A stretch of 52,794 bases of DNA from Christensenella sp. UBA3857 (GTDB lineage Bacteria; Bacillota; Clostridia; Christensenellales; CAG-138), in the NCBI GenBank assembly GCA_002392505.1, contig DGHD01000029.1, positions 1 through 52,794 on the forward strand, given 5' to 3'. Shown piece after piece: positions 1 through 8,334 of this stretch. Under the pieces are notes generated by a model that saw only the letters and a program-made list of their open reading frames with translations, made no database searches and was not told the DNA's origin. The stretch's first letter is position 1; each line of letters begins with the position of its first letter. Both the position numbers and the translations under genes were made by a program.

Positions 1-1407
<1,407 letters not shown>

Positions 1408-1483
1408 TTATCCTCCTGAATAATAATAAGAGTTTTCACCACAACAGCCCATAGACAGCCATTATGGTTATTATCCACTCATC

Positions 1484-1512
1484 ATTATAATCATACAGGG
1501 GGTCGAAAACAA
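1484..1512 (-). promoter_or_regulatory. sigma-A type promoter of the PFOR gene
   Basis: Reading the minus strand, TTGTTT (1512-1507), a 17-base spacer and a perfect TATAAT (1489-1484) lie about 80 bases upstream of the PFOR start. This leaves a leader of roughly 75 bases that includes the AGGAGG ribosome site. Confidence 0.65.
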
Positions 1513-1565
1513 GACAAATTTTCCTTTATTATAAAGTATATTTTGTCCGATCGGAGAATGCGGCT

Positions 1566-1709
1566 TCACCTCTCGGGAAGCCCCGCGGCGGCTCCGTCCC
1601 GCGGGGGACATTCCTTTCGCCGGATCTCCTTTTCGACGGGGTGGGAGCTGCCGCTCACGATAGCTCCGGCGTCCGGAAGGACGAATCCTTCGTCCTTGTT
1701 TTTGGTCAT
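1566..1709 (-). CDS. small ORF of unknown function, 47 aa
   Basis: Unrecognised. On the minus strand an excellent AAAGGAGG ribosome site sits 8 bases before an ATG that opens 47 codons (MTKNKDEGFVLPDAG at the start, ending AAAGLPER). The product would be soluble, charged and without a membrane segment. It lies between the divergent cotJ operon and the PFOR gene and is read in the PFOR direction; the PFOR promoter lies just downstream. A TGAATA-18-AATAATA arrangement (1763-1733) resembles a forespore sigma-G promoter but would leave almost no leader before the ribosome site. The case rests on the strong ribosome site and the otherwise empty interval; no homology is known to me. Confidence 0.4.
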   Translation of the reverse strand: MTKNKDEGFVLPDAGAIVSGSSHPVEKEIRRKECPPRDGAAAGLPER

Positions 1710-1830
1710 TTTTCAAGCCTCCTTTTTTGTTTTATTATTCGCTTCCGAAACGCCGGTTATTCAGCGCGCACGTTCACAGCGCGGGACGTTTCGACATAGT
1801 ATGTATAAATCCTTAAAGGAGGTCAAAACG

Positions 1831-2055
1831 ATGTATATTTGCAATTCATGCCGTCTTGACGGCGTCGGCGGATGCGATCTTACCACCGTGTCCGCAGGCG
1901 ACGTGTCAGTCGGTCTTTCCATCTGCGGCTACGAGCCTTCCGTCGTAAGGCTGCCGAAGCTCATCGCCGTGGATCAGAACTACACCTCGGGGCTTTGCCC
2001 CAACGCCGCGCTCGGCAAGGGGACGATGTTCCCCGAGCTCGTGAGCGAGTATTGA
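1831..2055 (+). CDS. cotJA: spore coat protein CotJA family
   Basis: Small (74 aa) spore coat component, first gene of a cotJABC operon. The C-terminal half carries the CotJA signature: a Tyr/Pro-Ala-Leu segment followed by GKGTMFPEL, corresponding to GTxFPEL in the family. The N-terminus has an extra Cys pattern (CNSC then GGC) that I do not associate with typical CotJA. The ATG at 1831 is chosen because AAAGGAGG lies 7 bases upstream; longer upstream readings lack such a site. The gene is followed 10 bases later by cotJB. Just upstream, CATAGTAT at 1795 resembles a sporulation sigma -10 element, but I see no convincing -35. Confidence 0.85.
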   Translation: MYICNSCRLDGVGGCDLTTVSAGDVSVGLSICGYEPSVVRLPKLIAVDQNYTSGLCPNAALGKGTMFPELVSEY

Positions 2056-2065
2056 GGAGGTCAGT

Positions 2066-2311
2066 ATGGATCGCTGTGAGCTTATGAACAGGATCAGCGA
2101 GGTCGAGTTCGTCTGCGTCGAGCTTAATCTCTATCTCGACACCCATCCCGGCGATACCGCCGCCAGGAACGATTATTACAGCTACTCGACGCTCCTTCGC
2201 GAGCTGATCACCCAATATGAAGCGGAATACGGTCCCTTGATGGGCTTCGGCAATTCGCCGACCAACGTCGGCTGCTGGGTATGCTCCGACTGGCCGTGGG
2301 AAAAGAATTGA
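2066..2311 (+). CDS. cotJB: spore coat protein CotJB
   Basis: An 81-residue coat component matching CotJB throughout: VELNLYLDTHPGD near residue 20-32 and the C-terminal YGPLMGFG, then a WPWE ending, are family hallmarks. It has a GAGGAGG ribosome site immediately after the cotJA stop. Together with CotJC it is laid down early on the forespore surface in species studied. A Cys in GCWVCSDWPWE adds to the cysteines in the CotJA homologue; whether they form cross-links is inference. The assignment is secure. Confidence 0.93.
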   Translation: MDRCELMNRISEVEFVCVELNLYLDTHPGDTAARNDYYSYSTLLRELITQYEAEYGPLMGFGNSPTNVGCWVCSDWPWEKN

Positions 2312-2330
2312 AAGAGGAGGTACCGAGAAT

Positions 2331-2912
2331 ATGTGGATCTATCAGAAAAAGCTTGAATTCCCCGTCAGGATCTCGAATCCGGATCTCACCGTGGCAAAGG
2401 CGCTGATGGCTCAGTACGGCGGACCGGACTCCGAGCTTTCCGCCGGTATGCGCTATCTGACGCAGCGCTTCACCGCCCCGGACGATCGTATTAGAGCGAC
2501 GCTGAATGACATAGGCACGGAAGAAATCGCCCATTGGGAGATGATTGGCACAATGATTCTCCAATCAATGGAAAATGCGCCCCTTCAGGAGCTTGAAAGG
2601 GCGGGACTAATCGGTCATTACGCGATGCACGGCAGGGCGGTGTACCCCTCCGATCCCAACGGCGTGCCCTTCACGGCGAGCTATATCCAGTCCACCGGCG
2701 ACCCCATTGCGGATATCGCGGAGGATATGGCGGCGGAGCAGAAGGCGCGCGCGACTTACGAGCACGTAATGGATCTAACCGATAATGAACAGTATCTTGC
2801 GCCGCTCCGGTTCCTCAGGGAACGCGAGATAGTCCATTTCCAGCGCTTCTCCGAATGCTGGAACATACTAAAAGAGATCTATCCCGAGCCCGCGCGCGGC
2901 AGGGGCAGGTAA
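2331..2912 (+). CDS. cotJC: spore coat protein CotJC, manganese catalase-like
   Basis: A 193-residue member of the manganese catalase superfamily (CotJC). It forms a four-helix bundle with Glu/His metal ligands. The paired motifs are visible as GTEEIAHWEM (about residues 63-72) and REIVHFQRFSE (about 166-176), with further Glu in DMAAEQKAR. In spores this family is proposed to remove peroxide. It follows cotJB by 19 bases with a GAGGAGG site 9 bases before ATG. A strong terminator (2954-3000) closes the operon. This operon is the best evidence that the organism sporulates. Confidence 0.93.
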   Translation: MWIYQKKLEFPVRISNPDLTVAKALMAQYGGPDSELSAGMRYLTQRFTAPDDRIRATLNDIGTEEIAHWEMIGTMILQSMENAPLQELERAGLIGHYAMHGRAVYPSDPNGVPFTASYIQSTGDPIADIAEDMAAEQKARATYEHVMDLTDNEQYLAPLRFLREREIVHFQRFSECWNILKEIYPEPARGRGR

Positions 2913-2953
2913 GGCGCGGTTTATAATAGATTCCGAAAGACGGTTTTTTTGAA

Positions 2954-3000
2954 GCGGCGTCCGGCAGCCGATCGGCAGCGGCGGACGCCGCCTTTTTTTT
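2954..3000 (+). terminator. rho-independent terminator of cotJABC
   Basis: A 10-bp GC stem, GCGGCGTCCG (2954-2963) with CGGACGCCGC (2982-2991), is followed by C and eight T (2993-3000). Confidence 0.9.
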
Positions 3001-3141
3001 CTGCGTCAGCAAAGACAATAAAATAGGAAGAAACTATCTCTAAACGAGCGATCCGACGCGCAGAAAGGCGTGTTTTTTAACGGTTTGCGGCGGCTTGTTC
3101 ATACTTTGTTCAAAATTTTGCGTCGAAAGCCAAAAAAACTA

Positions 3142-3170
3142 TTGCATTTTCGTTTAGTATAGGTTATAAT
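3142..3170 (+). promoter_or_regulatory. sigma-A promoter of the oligopeptide transporter operon
   Basis: TTGCAT (3142-3147), a 17-base spacer and TATAAT (3165-3170) match the consensus closely. The element lies about 65 bases before the start of the substrate-binding protein. Confidence 0.8.
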
Positions 3171-3235
3171 AAATTATCCAAAATTGTGTGGGGGCAGATA
3201 TGTCCCTATACAAAAATAATTTAGGAGGATAAAAA

Positions 3236-5404
3236 ATGAAGAAGTTTCTTGCTATGCTTCTGGTTGTTCTGATGGCTCTCGCCCTCGTCGCTTGCCAGCC
3301 CAAGCCCACCGAGCCCGATCAGCCCGCTCAGTCTGCCGAACCCGCTCAGTCTGACGAACCCGTTCAGACCGACGAACCCGTCGAACCCACGGCCACCCCG
3401 GAACCCGTTGTTCGCCCTGAGGCCTTTGAGGGTCTTGATGACGAGGAAGTTTATGAGAAAGTCCTCGGCAAGTACAACGAGCTGCTCCAGGCTTCCAAGG
3501 CTCTTGAGAACACCATTGATCAGCGTTTCATGATGCAGGCTCAGGCTGAGGCTTATCTCCTCAACTCCGGCGTTATGATCCCCACCACCACCCAGGGCGG
3601 TGCTTACGCTATCACCCGTATCGCCTACAGGACCGTTCCTTACGTCCAGTGGGGCAACGATGACGACCGTTTCTATGGTCTTGCCATCTCCGGCGATAAG
3701 GAGTTCCTCACCAAGGAAGAGCGTGAAGAGATGAAGGCCCTTTGGGAGAAGGCGGCTGCCGGCGAAGGCACCTACGATCCCATCGCTTACCTCGAGGGTA
3801 AGGGCCACACCATCAATCGTGATTACACCCTGACCTTCTCCACCGCTCCCGCGACTCTTGACTGGCTGAACACCTCCATGCAGTCCGATACCGAGATCAC
3901 TGTTAACACTGTTGACGGTCTTGTCCAGTACGACAACCTCGGCAACATGAATCCCGCTCTGGCTGAGAGCTGGGACATCTCCGATGACGGTCTCACCTAC
4001 ACCTTCCACATCCGCAAGGGCGTTAAGTGGTACACCTCTGAGGGCAAGGAGTATGCTGAGCTCACCGCTAAGGACTTCGAGTCCGGCTTCCATCACATGC
4101 TGGATACCGACTCCGGTCTTGACTGGCTCGTTGAAGGCGTTATCGTCGGCGTATCCGAGTATCTTGACGGTGGTTCCTACGATGATGTCGGCTACAAGGC
4201 TATTGACGATTACACCCTCGAAGTAACCCTCTGCAACCCCACCTCTTACTTCATGACCATGCTGACCTACTCCATCTTCCTTCCCATCTGCGACAGCTTC
4301 TATCAGGCTCATGGCGGCGTCTTCGGTAAGGATGCATATCAGGAGGCCATTGCTGGTAACGCTTACACCTTCGGTAAGGCTGACGATGTTGCTTCTCAGG
4401 TTTACTGCGGTCCGTTCCTTGTCAGGAAGCTCCAGTCCGCTTCTGAGATCCTCCTCGTCAAGAACGAGAACTACTACAACATTGATAAGGTAAACCTTAA
4501 CTCCATCAAGTGGGTATTCGACGATGGTTCCAACCTCCCCGCTCTGTATGAGGATGCCTGCAACAACGTATATCCCGGCATCAGTCTGAGCTCCTCTCTG
4601 CTCGACCTTGCTAAGGCTGATGGTAACTTCGACAAGTACTCCTACATCAGCGACACCACCTCCACCACTTACTTCGGTGGTCTTGCTGTGAACCGTCGTA
4701 CCTTCGTTCTTGAGAACGGCGGCTGCGCCTCCCTCAAGGATGACGATCAGAAGATCGACACTCAGCTCGCTATGCTGAACCAGAACTTCCGTCTTGCTCT
4801 GCAGTATGCCTTCGATAAGGAGACCTTCAACGCGGTCCGTCGCGGCAATGACCTCGCTCTGACCTGCCTGCGTAACATGTACACCCATCCCGAGTTTGTA
4901 AAGCTCGAGAATGACTGCACCGATGCGGATGGTCACACCTTCCCCGCCGGTACCTTCTACGGTGAGATGGTACAGTACTATGTAGAGCAGCTCGGTATGC
5001 CCATCGATATTCATGACGGTGTAAACGGTTGGTATCGTCCCGACGCCGCTAAGGCCGCTCTTGAGCAGGCTAAGGCCGAACTCGGTGATGCTGTTAACTG
5101 GCCCGTACACATCGAGGTAGTTTACTACTCCGGTTCCGAGACTATCACCAATGAGAGCCAGGCTTACAAGTCCGTTATCGAGGCTTGCCTTGGTTCTGAG
5201 AACGTTGTCGTAGACCTCATCGAGGCCACCACCGTTGACGATTACTATGCATCCGGCTACCGTGCTCCCGATGGCGAACATGCCGACTACGATATGTTCT
5301 TCGGTTCCGGTTGGGGTCCCGACTACGGCGATCCTTCCACCTACCTGGATACCTTCCTTGGTAATGGTGCCGGTTACATGACGAAGGTCATCGCTCTGTT
5401 CTAA
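3236..5404 (+). CDS. oligopeptide ABC transporter substrate-binding lipoprotein, apparently circularly permuted
   Basis: Extracellular solute-binding protein family 5, 722 aa, first gene of an opp-type operon. The lipobox ends LALVAC, with Cys20 as the lipid anchor, followed by a Pro/Glu/Gln linker to about residue 60. Residues about 62-195 (RFMMQAQAEAYLLNSGVMIP, ITRIAYRTVPY, LTKEEREEM) resemble the C-terminal end of ordinary OppA/DppA proteins. The usual N-terminal start (YTLTFSTAPATLDWLNT) only comes at about 196. The protein then ends soon after GWGPDYGDPSTYLDTFL, where ordinary members have a further 110-130 residues. The simplest reading is a circular permutation. Codon use is strongly biased to GCT, GGT and CGT, unlike neighbours, suggesting very high expression. 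Confidence 0.92.
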   Translation: MKKFLAMLLVVLMALALVACQPKPTEPDQPAQSAEPAQSDEPVQTDEPVEPTATPEPVVRPEAFEGLDDEEVYEKVLGKYNELLQASKALENTIDQRFMMQAQAEAYLLNSGVMIPTTTQGGAYAITRIAYRTVPYVQWGNDDDRFYGLAISGDKEFLTKEEREEMKALWEKAAAGEGTYDPIAYLEGKGHTINRDYTLTFSTAPATLDWLNTSMQSDTEITVNTVDGLVQYDNLGNMNPALAESWDISDDGLTYTFHIRKGVKWYTSEGKEYAELTAKDFESGFHHMLDTDSGLDWLVEGVIVGVSEYLDGGSYDDVGYKAIDDYTLEVTLCNPTSYFMTMLTYSIFLPICDSFYQAHGGVFGKDAYQEAIAGNAYTFGKADDVASQVYCGPFLVRKLQSASEILLVKNENYYNIDKVNLNSIKWVFDDGSNLPALYEDACNNVYPGISLSSSLLDLAKADGNFDKYSYISDTTSTTYFGGLAVNRRTFVLENGGCASLKDDDQKIDTQLAMLNQNFRLALQYAFDKETFNAVRRGNDLALTCLRNMYTHPEFVKLENDCTDADGHTFPAGTFYGEMVQYYVEQLGMPIDIHDGVNGWYRPDAAKAALEQAKAELGDAVNWPVHIEVVYYSGSETITNESQAYKSVIEACLGSENVVVDLIEATTVDDYYASGYRAPDGEHADYDMFFGSGWGPDYGDPSTYLDTFLGNGAGYMTKVIALF

Positions 5405-5442
5405 TAACAGATCAAAAATCTTCAGATCAAATCGATCCGAAT

Positions 5443-5477
5443 GCATATAGGGGGGCAACCCCCTATATGCAAATTTT
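5443..5477 (+). terminator. stem-loop between binding protein and permease genes (attenuator or 3' stabiliser)
   Basis: A perfect 12-bp stem, GCATATAGGGGG (5443-5454) with CCCCCTATATGC (5459-5470), is followed by only a short T run (AAATTTT). It is more likely a partial terminator or RNA-stabilising hairpin than a full stop, since the permeases downstream show no clear promoter of their own. This arrangement is common where the binding protein must exceed the permeases in amount. Confidence 0.7.
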
Positions 5478-5681
5478 AATCAAAGCATTTAACACTTTTT
5501 CCAAAAAAGCTTTATTTCAAAGCATTTTTACATGATGGGCCGTTATTTCCACAGCGGGAGTATCGCCCGAAAAATCACATTTTCAACCAATTTCTTTCCG
5601 GCGACTGTTGCGGGGCATGCCCCCGCGGGATCACAAAGATCCCAAAAATCCTAAATGAGAGGGAGATTACGGCTTAGCCCG

Positions 5682-5707
5682 TACTCATACGGATAAAAAT
5701 ATGAGTA
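5682..5707 (+). promoter_or_regulatory. inverted repeat covering the oppB start codon
   Basis: TACTCATA (5682-5689) and TATGAGTA (5700-5707) are perfect complements around a 10-base loop, and the second arm contains the ATG at 5701. No good ribosome site lies in the usual position; the nearest purine run (GAGAGGGAG) is about 35 bases upstream. The hairpin could hold back translation of the permease. Confidence 0.5.
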
Positions 5708-7287
5708 AATATTTGTTAAAGCGTATACTGTTCTCCATCTTCTCGCTTGTTGTAGTTATCGCCGTCGTTATGATTCTTGTTTACACCGGCATCAAAAGGA
5801 ACGTTATTTTCCAGCAGGATGACGTTTGGACCAAGAAGAGCAACAACGACCGTACGATGTACGAGTACACCATGTGGCAGAAATACAGCTATCTCGATTA
5901 CGTCGAATACGGCAGCTTTCTGAGAGAAAAGTATACTGCATTGTATGGCGATGATTACGCCAACCACGATGACTTCAAGGAGGACGTCGCGGCCATTCAG
6001 AACGTTGAAAAGGCCGAAACCAACGCCAGCGTTCAGGAGTTTAAGGCTAAATACTCCAATCGCAAAATAATCTATCTTGAACCTATTAAGTTCAGCAACG
6101 GAAAGCTCAAGCCCGGCGGCAAGGGATACCTCTTTGCCGTTCATGAAAAGAGCGTTTTCTATCGTCTTTGGGAGTACTTCTCTCATCTTATTTCGATCGA
6201 ACATAAGAATATGGTAAAGGACGAGAACCTTACTGAGCGTTATATCCGCTTTGAGAAGGATCCCTATTCCGGCTTGTTCGCAATAGTCGGATCGGGTACT
6301 CAGCATAAATACCTATTGTATTTCGGCGGAAGGTTCCCATTCATTCATCAGAATTTCATGCATTTCAACTTCGGAACGTCCTACACCACTTACAGGGGAC
6401 AGGAGATCACCACGGTCATCACCACCCCCACGGGCGACCTGAACGAGAAAATGCAGATATATCCCGTTAATCTGGCGGCAGGCGGTCCGAAGGTAAGCAC
6501 TGCGATCGATTTCCATTCGCTGCAGTACAATCTTTCCGGTGTTGTTAATCCCACCGATAAAGAGATGTTCCCCGATAACTACACCGTCTACTCCTACCAT
6601 AATAAGCACTTCTCCCGTTTGGAGAACTCCTTCATCATCGGTCTTATCTCCGTATTCCTTTCTTACGGTCTGGGCGTATCCATTGGTATCCTGCTCTCCA
6701 GGTTCAAGGATAAGCTCATCGATAAGCTCGGTAATGCTTACATCGTATTCGTTGCAGCCGTTCCTTCGCTTGCTTACATCTTCCTTGTAGCGGCCATCGG
6801 CCAGAAGGTATTCAAGCTGCCTTACAAGTATGCGAACGCAGACCCGCTCATCCTTGCATACATCATGCCTACCATTTCGCTTTCTCTGGGCTCCATCGGC
6901 AGCCTTATGAAGTGGACCAGGCGATTCATGATCGACCAGGTAAACTCCGATTATGTTAAGTTCGCAAGGGCAGAAGGTATGTCGGAGAGAGAGATCTACA
7001 ACACTCACATCTCCAGGAACGCGATCATATTCCTCGTTCAGGGCATTCCCTCGAGCATCCTGTTCTGCTTGACCGGCGCTCTTATGACCGAGCGTGTCTA
7101 CGCCATCCCCGGCGTCGGCGGTCTGCTTATCGAAGCTATCAATAAGCATGATAACGCCGTTATCGTCGCGATGACCGGTCTAATCACCGCGATCAGCATC
7201 ACCGGCCTCATACTCGGCGACTTGCTGCTTGCCGCTTATGACCCGCGTATTTCCCTTTCCACTGACAGCGGAGGAGGTAGAAAGTGA
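5701..7287 (+). CDS. oligopeptide ABC transporter permease, OppB type with large extracellular insert
   Basis: Inner-membrane permease of the binding-protein-dependent transport family, 528 aa against about 300-330 for ordinary OppB. The first membrane segment is at about residues 9-29. A hydrophilic domain of about 270 residues (30-300) follows, which would lie outside the cell. Then comes the standard five-helix transport domain (about 302-520). The cytoplasmic coupling loop is recognisable as KFARAEGMSEREIYNTHISRN, and IPGVGGLLIEAI matches the usual AIPGLGRLxxxAI stretch. ATG 5701 is the only reasonable start because the first helix follows at once, although its ribosome site is poor. The gene overlaps the next by one base. 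Confidence 0.93.
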   Translation: MSKYLLKRILFSIFSLVVVIAVVMILVYTGIKRNVIFQQDDVWTKKSNNDRTMYEYTMWQKYSYLDYVEYGSFLREKYTALYGDDYANHDDFKEDVAAIQNVEKAETNASVQEFKAKYSNRKIIYLEPIKFSNGKLKPGGKGYLFAVHEKSVFYRLWEYFSHLISIEHKNMVKDENLTERYIRFEKDPYSGLFAIVGSGTQHKYLLYFGGRFPFIHQNFMHFNFGTSYTTYRGQEITTVITTPTGDLNEKMQIYPVNLAAGGPKVSTAIDFHSLQYNLSGVVNPTDKEMFPDNYTVYSYHNKHFSRLENSFIIGLISVFLSYGLGVSIGILLSRFKDKLIDKLGNAYIVFVAAVPSLAYIFLVAAIGQKVFKLPYKYANADPLILAYIMPTISLSLGSIGSLMKWTRRFMIDQVNSDYVKFARAEGMSEREIYNTHISRNAIIFLVQGIPSSILFCLTGALMTERVYAIPGVGGLLIEAINKHDNAVIVAMTGLITAISITGLILGDLLLAAYDPRISLSTDSGGGRK

Positions 7288-8318
7288 TGAATGAGAATAA
7301 TGTCAATGTGAATGCTCCCGAGATCGATGCTTCGATGTTCAACGTCGTCGGAAACGACGCTGTTGCATCCGAGAAGATCATCGCGCCCAGGTACTCCTAT
7401 TGGAAGTCCGTTTTCCGCGTGTTCTTCAAGCATAAGGGCAACATCCTGCTCCTCTTCATGCTTTTCGTCATGATCACTTCTTCGATCTTCGTTCCGATGA
7501 TCGCGAAGTACGATCCTTTCGAGAACGTTACCAAATCCGTTTCCTTTAACATGAGCCCCAGGAAGGCGCTCGATTCGTGGAAGAACCCCACGATCATGAA
7601 GGACGGTAAGGAGATCGAAAGCCCCCTGTACAAGAACGGCCCCGCCATCAAGTGGGTGCTCGGTACCGGTCCTGCCGGCAACTCGATCGTTTACAATATG
7701 TTCGCCGGCGCGAGGACTTCCCTCTTCCTCGCACTCATGTGTGCAGCCGTCAACATGGTGCTCGGTATTGTCGTAGGTGCTGTATGGGGCTTCTCCAAAC
7801 GACTTGATGCGATACTGATTCCTATATTCAATATCATCTCGAACGTACCTTACATCCTCCTCGTCGCCGTTCTGGTCTACATCCTCGGCGCGGGCTTCTG
7901 GCAGATGGTGTTCGCGATGACAGTTACACAGTGGCTCGGCGTTGCGTTCTTCTTCAGGACGCAGGTTATGATCATTCGTGACCGTGAGTACTCGCTGGCT
8001 TCCAAGTGCCTCGGTACTCCGATCAACAGGATCATCTCCAAGAACATCCTTCCGTTCCTCACCTCCGTTATCGTTACGCTCCTTGCTACCGAGGTTCCTT
8101 CCTATATAAGCCTCGATACGTACATGAGCTTCATCGGTCTCGGTATGAGCGCCGCGATCCCCACTCTCGGTCGTATGATCTCCGTCGCGCAGACGAACTT
8201 CATGACTTATCCTTGGTCTTTCTGGCCGCCCGTTGCATTCGCTTCCCTCCTGACCATCATCCTTTACCTGATGGGCCAGAGCCTTGCCGACGCTACGGAC
8301 CCCAAGACTCATATGTAA
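7287..8318 (+). CDS. oligopeptide ABC transporter permease, OppC type
   Basis: Second permease subunit, 343 aa. A short cytoplasmic N-terminus leads to the first membrane helix (about residues 50-70), then an extracellular loop that is longer than usual. The segment GTGPAGNSIVYNMFAGARTSL corresponds to the OppC hallmark GTDxxGRDxxSRxxxGARxSL. The coupling loop is REYSLASKCLGTPINRIISKNILP. I use ATG 7287, which shares its A with the preceding TGA stop, because GAGGAGG lies 9 bases upstream; GTG at 7284 would be one codon longer. Translation is probably coupled to oppB. Confidence 0.94.
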   Translation: MNENNVNVNAPEIDASMFNVVGNDAVASEKIIAPRYSYWKSVFRVFFKHKGNILLLFMLFVMITSSIFVPMIAKYDPFENVTKSVSFNMSPRKALDSWKNPTIMKDGKEIESPLYKNGPAIKWVLGTGPAGNSIVYNMFAGARTSLFLALMCAAVNMVLGIVVGAVWGFSKRLDAILIPIFNIISNVPYILLVAVLVYILGAGFWQMVFAMTVTQWLGVAFFFRTQVMIIRDREYSLASKCLGTPINRIISKNILPFLTSVIVTLLATEVPSYISLDTYMSFIGLGMSAAIPTLGRMISVAQTNFMTYPWSFWPPVAFASLLTIILYLMGQSLADATDPKTHM

Positions 8319-8334
8319 TAAGGAGGACAGGATC

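Larger units (their letters stand above)
2913..3235 (+). other. intergenic region between cotJ operon and opp operon
   Basis: Non-coding. It holds the cotJ terminator (2954-3000), a short weaker hairpin followed by T6 near 3055-3080, and the strong promoter of the transporter operon (3142-3170) with a leader of about 60 bases ending in a TAGGAGGA ribosome site. I see no RNA gene or small ORF with a ribosome site. Confidence 0.6.

Noticed and set aside
1733..1763. Definite sigma-G promoter for the small ORF
   Set aside because: The predicted transcription start would fall on the ribosome site itself, leaving essentially no leader; kept only as a hint.
5300..5404. Premature truncation of the binding protein gene
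   Set aside because: The missing C-terminal segment is found intact near the N-terminus in the same frame, so permutation explains the early stop better than a nonsense mutation.
3221..5458. 745-codon open frame on the minus strand opposite the binding protein
   Set aside because: The strong codon bias of the real gene removes stop codons on the opposite strand; the frame has no family features or ribosome site.
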